This document shows, piece by piece, positions 58,728-64,000 of a DNA stretch of 64,000 nt. Numbering within the stretch: the first letter of the stretch is position 1; every line of letters starts with the position of its first letter. Under the pieces are notes generated by a model. That model saw nothing but the letters and a program-made list of their open reading frames with translations, made no database searches and had not been told where the DNA came from. The position numbers were made by a program, and so were the translations under genes. The stretch is from Anaerolineales bacterium (GTDB lineage: Bacteria; Chloroflexota; Anaerolineae; Anaerolineales; Villigracilaceae): the NCBI GenBank assembly GCA_016789305.1, contig JAEURJ010000023.1:248001-312000 (forward strand), read 5' to 3'.

Positions 58728-59984
58728 TCACGCAATTCTTTTCAACGCCTCCCCCAACTTCGCCACTTCCTCCAACGTATTGTAATGAACCGCGCCCACG
58801 CGCACCATGCCGCCTTTATCTTCCAACCCTAATCGTTCCGTGACATTGATCGCGTAATAATTTCCGTCCCATACATAGATGTTCTCCGCGGCGAGCTTCT
58901 CCGCAACGGCACGCGGGTCCATGTCACCGAGGCGGAAGGAGAACGTCGCGATGCGCTCGTCGAGCCGGCGTACGTCCGCGTTGCCGAATAATCGTAGACC
59001 GGGAACAGCCTCCAGCGCGGAAAGAAGCGCGCGGCTTAATTCGAATTCATACGCATGGATGGCGGTCATCGCCTGCTTGAGCAGGAGCTTGCGTCCGCTG
59101 TAACCTTCCTCGCGCAATCCTTCTGCATGGGGTCCGCCGAATTCCCTGCCCAGCCATTCAAAGTATTCCACCGCGCCGAGCACGCCCGCAATGCCTTCGT
59201 GATTCTGTGTGCCCGTCTCGAACTTGCCGGGCAGATGATTGGTGGCCGGGCGTACTTTATAAGCAAATAGATTTTCGAGCAGGTCGCGCTTGCCATACAA
59301 AATGCCCGCGTGCGGACCGAAATACTTATAAGAGGAAGAGACCAGGAAATCACAGCCGATCTTCTGCACGTCGATGCCGCCATGCACGGCATATTGCACC
59401 GCATCCACATATACAAGCGCGCCTGCATCGTGCGCGATCTTGGTGATCTTCTCTATCGGGTTGACCGTGCCCAAAGAGTTGGATGCATATCCCACCGCGA
59501 CAAGCTTCGGCTTGCGTTCGAGCGCCTTCGCCAGGTCATCGAGTTGCAGCGTGCCATCCTCCACATCGAAGTTCACCCAATTGACCTTCACGCCCTTGTC
59601 CTGCGCGGCCAAGACCCACGGCGTAACGTTCGCATCGTGATCGAGGCGTGTCAGCACGATCTCATCGCCTGCCTTCCAATCGCGCGAAAGCGAACGGCTC
59701 ATGTGCAGGGTCAGCGTGGTCATGTTGTTGCCAAAGACGATCTCTTCGGGCGAAGCCGCATTATAAAAATCAGCCATCGCGCGATGGGCTTCATCGAGCA
59801 CGGCATCCGATGCGATGCTGGTGGCGAAGGCGCCTTCGTGATTGGCGTTGTTTTCAATTAAGTATTTCGTGATGCGGTCAAGGGATTGTTTTGCGATCTG
59901 CGTCCCACCCGGGTTATCGAAGAAGATAACGGGGCGGTTCAAAGATGGGAATTGTTGACGAATGACATCCAGATTCAGTGACAT
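58728..59984 (-). CDS. Cysteine desulfurase-like aminotransferase class V protein
   Basis: 418 residues. PLP-binding lysine in SSSYKYFGPHAGILYG near 225; earlier FDNPGGTQIAKQ and the HEG region of the class V fold are seen. The large size and TIGR01976-like organisation suggest the cysteine-desulfurase-like subgroup rather than IscS/SufS. Start is chosen with SD GAGGAG 9 bases in front. Sulfur transfer or related lyase activity is likely; partner genes (suf/isc) are absent from the window. Confidence 0.88.
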   Translation of the reverse strand: MSLNLDVIRQQFPSLNRPVIFFDNPGGTQIAKQSLDRITKYLIENNANHEGAFATSIASDAVLDEAHRAMADFYNAASPEEIVFGNNMTTLTLHMSRSLSRDWKAGDEIVLTRLDHDANVTPWVLAAQDKGVKVNWVNFDVEDGTLQLDDLAKALERKPKLVAVGYASNSLGTVNPIEKITKIAHDAGALVYVDAVQYAVHGGIDVQKIGCDFLVSSSYKYFGPHAGILYGKRDLLENLFAYKVRPATNHLPGKFETGTQNHEGIAGVLGAVEYFEWLGREFGGPHAEGLREEGYSGRKLLLKQAMTAIHAYEFELSRALLSALEAVPGLRLFGNADVRRLDERIATFSFRLGDMDPRAVAEKLAAENIYVWDGNYYAINVTERLGLEDKGGMVRVGAVHYNTLEEVAKLGEALKRIA

Positions 59985-60062
59985 GGGCGAAGACTCCTCA
60001 GATGAAATATAGACAGAAAAGTACTATACTGAAATTGTACCCCACGGAAAAAGGAGACCTTT

Positions 60063-60485
60063 ATGTTTGACAGGATTTTGCTTGCAGTGGATGGATCCGA
60101 TCACGCGCTTCACGCGGCGCGCATGGCAGCGAATATGGCACGCGGCATGAAACCGAAGGAACTGCGCATCGTGGTTGCGTACGACACCATCCCCGCCTAT
60201 CTGGGCGAACCCAACATGCAATTCGCCATAGACAGCCGCAAGAAGGAAGCCGATGAGATCCTCGCCGCGGCCATCAAGGAAGTGGAAGCCGTCCCTTGTG
60301 AAATTCACACTGAGCTTATCGAAGGCAGTCCCGCCGAAGCCATCATCAAGGTGGCCGAAACGCGCAACAGTGAGATCATCATCATGGGTTCGCGCGGCCT
60401 TGGCCGCCTCGCGGAATTGCTGCTGGGCAGCACCAGTCAAAAGGTCGTGGCCCACGCGCACTGCCCGGTCTTGATAGTTAGATAG
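60063..60485 (+). CDS. Universal stress protein UspA family
   Basis: 140 residues. UspA fold: MFDRILLAVDGSDHALHAARMAANMA at the start and the ATP-binding GSRGLGRLAELLLGSTSQKVVAHAHCPVLIV at the end (Gly-x2-Gly-x9-Gly-Ser/Thr). Promoter -10 TATACT at 60025-60030 and SD AAAGGAG precede ATG 60063. Nucleotide-binding stress protein. Confidence 0.95.
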   Translation: MFDRILLAVDGSDHALHAARMAANMARGMKPKELRIVVAYDTIPAYLGEPNMQFAIDSRKKEADEILAAAIKEVEAVPCEIHTELIEGSPAEAIIKVAETRNSEIIIMGSRGLGRLAELLLGSTSQKVVAHAHCPVLIVR

Positions 60486-60496
60486 TTACATACGTC

Positions 60497-60607
60497 CTGA
60501 GCGGAGCAGCCGTAATCGGCGCGCAGACGAAGGACATGTTATACAAAGATATTCTCATTCATCAACACGCCCTTCGTCTACGCCGCTTAGTACGCGGCTC
60601 CGCTCAG
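60497..60607. repeat. Nested palindromic repeat (CTGAGCGGAGC type)
   Basis: Outer arms CTGAGCGGAGC (60497-60507) and GCTCCGCTCAG (60597-60607), with an inner pair GACGAAGG / CCTTCGTC. The right arm contains the mobA stop codon TGA (60604-60606). Confidence 0.7.
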
Positions 60608-61269
60608 TGCGAAGATCGAGCCATTTCTTCCGCCTGCGCAAACTCTTCGGGCGTATTGAGATTCCAGAAGCACAGCCCCGATGGGTCAAAGACTTTCACT
60701 TCATCGGGCGATAACGTTTTCACCTTCACCTGCGGAAACCAGGCGATGACCTTCCATTGGTCCGCTGCGATGGCGGCTTCAATGGCGGAGAGACAAGTCA
60801 ACCGGCGATACAACGCATGGAATGGTTCATAGCCTTCGTCTGTCTTCGCAATCACCACATCCGCCTCTTCCTCGACCATCAGCCTGCTCGCGCCTTCGAA
60901 AAAGCTTTTGCTCACGAACGGCATGTCACACGCCGCGACCGCAACGAACTCGTGCTTCGCAGAAGCGATGGCGGTGTATAGTCCACCCAAGGCACCGCGC
61001 CCGGGCTTGAGATCGGCGACGAGGCGTGTTCGCACTGACAGCGTACCCTTTGGGTAGCGGAGTGACGAGTGCCCTTCGAGGAGCGCAGACGAAGTGTTAA
61101 GGAATTCATATTCAGCGGGGCGATTCGTCGTTACAATCATTTCATCGGCAAGCGGAGACAGCCTCTCGATCACGCGTTGGATCAACGGCCGTCCGAGAAA
61201 CGGCTTGAGCGCCTTATCCTCCCCCATGCGCGAGGATTGTCCACCAGCTTGAATGACAACAGTTAACAT
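60604..61269 (-). CDS. mobA: Molybdenum cofactor guanylyltransferase MobA
   Basis: 221 residues. Nucleotidyltransferase: IQAGGQSSRMGEDKAL at 7-22 (GTP/Mg site), RGALGGLYTAI and ACDMPFVS further on. Adds GMP to molybdopterin to form the bis-MGD cofactor. Usual MobA is about 190-200 residues; an extra stretch of roughly 24 residues near 58-81 (TSSALLEGHSSLRYPKGTLSVRTR) falls between YEF and the conserved LVADLKPGRGALGG, and is coded by palindromic repeat DNA. The stop codon also lies in a repeat. Confidence 0.92.
   Translation of the reverse strand: MLTVVIQAGGQSSRMGEDKALKPFLGRPLIQRVIERLSPLADEMIVTTNRPAEYEFLNTSSALLEGHSSLRYPKGTLSVRTRLVADLKPGRGALGGLYTAIASAKHEFVAVAACDMPFVSKSFFEGASRLMVEEEADVVIAKTDEGYEPFHALYRRLTCLSAIEAAIAADQWKVIAWFPQVKVKTLSPDEVKVFDPSGLCFWNLNTPEEFAQAEEMARSSH
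61020..61100. repeat. Palindromic repeat inserted in frame within mobA
   Basis: The segment has a short hairpin TACCC-TTT-GGGTA and ends GCGCAGACGAAGTG, the same theme as GCGCAGACGAAGGA in the repeat at 60497-60607. Amino acids coded by it are missing in usual MobA proteins. Confidence 0.55.
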
Positions 61270-61308
61270 GGGTATATTATAGCGCGCGGAGTCTGCATTA
61301 CAAACATG

Positions 61309-61389
61309 TCATCCTGAGCGACAGCGAAGGATCTCTCTCACGAGAACACGAGACTCTTCGGTCGCGAAGAACGCTCCCTCAGAGCGACA
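61309..61389. repeat. Palindromic repeat (TGTCATCCTGAG type), degenerate copy
   Basis: Left arm TGTCATCCTGAG (61309-61320) matches 58253-58264; the right side (CTCCCTCAGAGCGACA) has diverged. It occupies the intergenic space before the radical SAM gene, ending about 17 bases before its ATG. Confidence 0.6.
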
Positions 61390-61406
61390 AAATATGAAGA
61401 GGTGCC

Positions 61407-62519
61407 ATGACCACCCTCGCAAACAAATTGGACACTCTAACAGTGGAAGGCGAGCTCTACGAAAAGCTCGAAGACAAGTCGCTGCGCTGCTTCGCGTGCG
61501 GTCATCGCTGCCTGATCCGCGAAGGCAAGCGCGGCATCTGCCAGGTGAGATTTAACGAGGGTGGAATATTGCGGGTGCCGCATGGATATGTAGCCGCATT
61601 GCAAGTGGACCCCATCGAGAAGAAGCCATTTTCACACGTCATGCCCGGCACGAATGCGCTCACCTTCGGCATGTTGGGCTGTGACTATCATTGCGGCTAC
61701 TGTCAGAACTGGCTCACCTCACAAGCCATGCGCGATCCAGCTTCGGATGTTTCAGCGCAGTTCATAAAAGAGATCACGCCGCAAAAAATAGTCGCGCATG
61801 CAAAGAGCAACAACGCTTCGGCTGTGGTCTCTTCCTATAATGAGCCGTTGATCACCAGTGAGTGGGCGGTGGAAATTTTCAAGGAAGCCAAGGCCAATGG
61901 GCTGATGTGTGCGTACGTCTCCAACGGAAACAACACACCCGAAGTAATGAAATACATCGCACCCTATCTGGATGCGTATAAAGTGGATTTGAAATGCATG
62001 AACGACAAGAACTATCGTTCGCTGGGTGGAACTCTGCAGAATACACTGGATGGAATTCAACGAACACGGGAAGCAGGTCTGTGGGTGGAGGTGGTGACTC
62101 TGGTCATCCCGGGATTCAATGATTCCAATGAAGAGTTGTGGGAGGCTGCGCGCTTCCTCGCAGGTCTTTCTGCCGATATCCCGTGGCACGTCACTGCGTT
62201 TCATAAAGATTATAAAATGACCAAACCCGACAATACAGATTCAAAGACACTCTTGCGCGCTGCAGAGATCGGGCGTGAGGCAGGATTGCGCTATGTGTAT
62301 GCCGGGAATATCCCGGGAAACGTCGGGGAGTATGAAGATACTCATTGCCCGGCATGCAATCATCCGCTTGTGAAAAGAAGCGGGTACGTCATCAAAAAGT
62401 ACGAAATTTCACACGACGGGAAATGCCCCAAATGCGGCCAAAACATCCCCGGATTGTGGACAAAGGACCCTTCCCGAGTGGGGTTAAACGGGATTGGCCG
62501 GCCATTCGCACTGCATTAA
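61407..62519 (+). CDS. amrS: AmmeMemoRadiSam system radical SAM enzyme (AmrS)
   Basis: 370 residues. N-terminal CFACGHRCLIREGKRGICQVR is the AmrS-specific Cys-rich opening; the radical SAM cluster motif is GCDYHCGYCQNW (CxxxCxxC) near 91-102. The C-terminal CPACNHPL...CPKCG forms a zinc site. It is the radical SAM member of the AMMECR1/Memo/radical SAM trio, of which the other two genes are not in the window. No SD was noticed; a palindromic repeat lies just upstream. Confidence 0.93.
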   Translation: MTTLANKLDTLTVEGELYEKLEDKSLRCFACGHRCLIREGKRGICQVRFNEGGILRVPHGYVAALQVDPIEKKPFSHVMPGTNALTFGMLGCDYHCGYCQNWLTSQAMRDPASDVSAQFIKEITPQKIVAHAKSNNASAVVSSYNEPLITSEWAVEIFKEAKANGLMCAYVSNGNNTPEVMKYIAPYLDAYKVDLKCMNDKNYRSLGGTLQNTLDGIQRTREAGLWVEVVTLVIPGFNDSNEELWEAARFLAGLSADIPWHVTAFHKDYKMTKPDNTDSKTLLRAAEIGREAGLRYVYAGNIPGNVGEYEDTHCPACNHPLVKRSGYVIKKYEISHDGKCPKCGQNIPGLWTKDPSRVGLNGIGRPFALH

Positions 62520-62522
62520 GTG

Positions 62523-62557
62523 TATAATGCGCCCAACTCACCCTGCGCGGCAGGGTG
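62523..62557 (+). promoter_or_regulatory. Promoter -10 and leader hairpin
   Basis: TATAAT at 62523-62528, then arms CACCCTGC / GCAGGGTG around GCG (62539-62557). They precede the lipoprotein gene at 62595. -35 is not clear. Confidence 0.45.
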
Positions 62558-62594
62558 ATAACCCCAATTTCTCAATTCTCTATGGAGGAGAAAC

Positions 62595-64000
62595 ATGAAA
62601 CGAAATATTTCTGTTTTGCTTTCGTTGATGGTGCTCGCGAGTCTCGTGCTCGCAGCTTGTGGTAGCGCCGCCACCACAACGTCAGCAACCGAAGCGCCAG
62701 CAACGATGGCGCCGGCAACCGAAGCCCCTGCAACCGAAGCAGCACCTACAGAGGCTCCCATTCCCGATGTTTCCATCGCAACCTTTGATGGAACTTCACT
62801 TTCCGTGCCCGCCGAGGAATGTAATGGCGATTACATTGGCGCGATCCAATCTGTTGTTGCAACAGACGAAAATACTGTGACCTTCACATTATGCCGCCCG
62901 GATCCCGCCTTCCTGTCAAAGATCGCCTTCAGCCCATTCTCGATCTATCCTTCGGAATGGCTTGAAACCGCCTCTGCAACAGATCGCCTTGAGAAACCCA
63001 TCGGCACCGGCGCTTATGTGGTCAGCGAATGGAGCCGCGGTGACAGCATTACCTTTACCGCCAACCCCACGTACTGGGGCGATGCACCCGAAGCCGAAAC
63101 ATTGGTCTTCCGCTGGTCATCCGAATCTGCCGCTCGCCTGCTTGAACTGCAATCCGGCACAGTTGACGGAATTGACAACATCGGCCCCGATGATTTCGAC
63201 ACCGTCCGTAACGATTCCAACCTGGCTTTGCTTGAACGCCCCGCTTTGAATGTGTTCTACATTGGTATGACCAATACATTCGCTCCGTTCGACAATCAGG
63301 GTGTACGCCAGGCCATTGCCATGGGCATTGACCGCCAGCGCATTGTGGATAACTTCTATCCTGCCGGATCTGAAGTTGCCTCCCACTTCACCCCCTGCGC
63401 CATCCCCAATGGTTGTACTGGTGACGATTGGTATGAATTTGATGCCGCCGCTGCCAAGGCAAAGTTGGCCGAAGCCGGTTTCCCCGATGGCTTCTCCACA
63501 AAGCTTTACTATCGCGACGTAGTCCGCGGTTACCTGCCGAACGTCAGCACGGTTGCCCAGGACATTCAAGCTCAATTAAAGGAAAACCTGAACATTGACG
63601 CCGAGATCGTCGTCATGGAATCCGGCGCTTTCATTGATGCTTCCGGCACCGGCTCTCTGGATGGTTTGTACCTGCTCGGCTGGGGTGCAGATTACCCGCA
63701 CATCACCAACTTCCTGGACTATCACTTCGGTGCAGCCAACCCGCAGTTTGGTAATCAGTCTGACACCTACACCAACCTGTTGGTGGAAGGCGCTCAGATC
63801 GGTATTCCTGCTGATGCAGAATCCATCTACGTTGAAGCCAACAATGCGATCCGTGAGTATGTCCCGATGATCCCTGTGGCCCACGGTGGTTCCGCCACAG
63901 CTTACCGCGCTGATGTAACCAACCCGCAAGCCGCCCCTCTCACCAACGAATACTTTGCAGTATCCGATCCCGGTGGTCGTGACGTGTTTGTCTGGATGCA
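62595..64000 (+). CDS. Family 5 (peptide/oligosaccharide) ABC substrate-binding lipoprotein, partial
   Basis: 468 residues visible; the gene runs off the end of the window. SD GGAGGAG before ATG 62595. Lipobox LVLAACG (Cys22), then a TEAPAT-rich linker (about 28-54). SBP_bac_5 features: KPIGTGAYVVSEWSRGDSITFTANPTYWGDAPEAETLVF, SGTVDGIDNIGPDDFDTV, VRQAIAMGIDRQRIV. It binds peptide-like ligands outside and passes them to an ABC permease that would lie to the right. Linker style is like the lipoprotein at 33079. Confidence 0.93.
   Translation, partial: MKRNISVLLSLMVLASLVLAACGSAATTTSATEAPATMAPATEAPATEAAPTEAPIPDVSIATFDGTSLSVPAEECNGDYIGAIQSVVATDENTVTFTLCRPDPAFLSKIAFSPFSIYPSEWLETASATDRLEKPIGTGAYVVSEWSRGDSITFTANPTYWGDAPEAETLVFRWSSESAARLLELQSGTVDGIDNIGPDDFDTVRNDSNLALLERPALNVFYIGMTNTFAPFDNQGVRQAIAMGIDRQRIVDNFYPAGSEVASHFTPCAIPNGCTGDDWYEFDAAAAKAKLAEAGFPDGFSTKLYYRDVVRGYLPNVSTVAQDIQAQLKENLNIDAEIVVMESGAFIDASGTGSLDGLYLLGWGADYPHITNFLDYHFGAANPQFGNQSDTYTNLLVEGAQIGIPADAESIYVEANNAIREYVPMIPVAHGGSATAYRADVTNPQAAPLTNEYFAVSDPGGRDVFVWM

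Overview
The window reads as a chromosomal segment of an uncultured member of the Chloroflexota, most likely class Anaerolineae. That is an inference from gene style: lipoproteins with Ala-Pro-Glu-Thr linkers after the lipobox, FTR1 with a long exported N-terminal domain, an AglEFG-type sugar ABC system next to trehalose synthase and amylosucrase, a BCD/PucC-like transporter, and many short interspersed palindromes. No rRNA, tRNA or CRISPR array was recognised. Genes are dense on both strands. The last gene runs off the right edge.

Region by region. 235-7581 (+) is housekeeping: clpC, a TPR membrane protein broken by a frameshift, msrB-msrA, a tRNA-dihydrouridine synthase, a DUF6391-like protein and holA. 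7582-13590 (-) holds a small membrane protein, then a compact run surE / DUF2721 / zinc-ribbon protein / two GT-C-like membrane proteins / an alkyltransferase-like protein, and a small membrane protein cut by an in-frame TGA. 14212-17677 is a TetR gene divergent from a LUD / F420-type reductase / DoxX gene set, with a two-VOC dioxygenase-like gene after it. 17705-24693 (-) carries a sugar-phosphate isomerase, an S10 peptidase, rsmI, a PknB-type kinase and membrane proteins. 23983-31716 is an iron/heme block: imelysin lipoprotein, FTR1 permease, HutX-like heme protein, PucC-like transporter, MerR regulator and a divergent DtxR regulator.

31844-40416 (+) is a catabolic locus: a LacI regulator, an alpha-glucoside-type ABC transporter (lipoprotein plus two permeases), trehalose synthase and amylosucrase. 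Three LacI-type operator palindromes sit at the two promoters. 40471-45462 is miscellaneous (UbiA prenyltransferase, SDR, peptidoglycan-binding lipoprotein).

45604-57326 (-) is the accessory, defence-like part. A class II Fic protein is followed by a HigA-type antitoxin carrying two frameshifts. Next is a type I restriction-modification operon in which four genes (NUDIX, sugar-nucleotide epimerase-like, a 617-residue two-TM protein of unknown family, NUDIX) are embedded without gaps between hsdM and hsdR. The embedded segment is visibly AT-richer than the hsd genes around it. Divergent from hsdR is an unknown 188-residue protein behind a promoter whose 18-nt spacer is entirely a GAAC-N4-GTTC palindrome (SOS-box type), followed by an array of 11-bp repeats. 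This RM operon with its cassette is the best candidate for an undescribed system. 58728-64000 returns to ordinary genes: cysteine desulfurase-like, UspA, mobA, amrS and a family 5 substrate-binding lipoprotein.

At least five types of short palindromic repeat are scattered between genes. Some supply stop codons (hsdS, mobA) and two appear inserted in frame inside coding sequences (hsdM, mobA).
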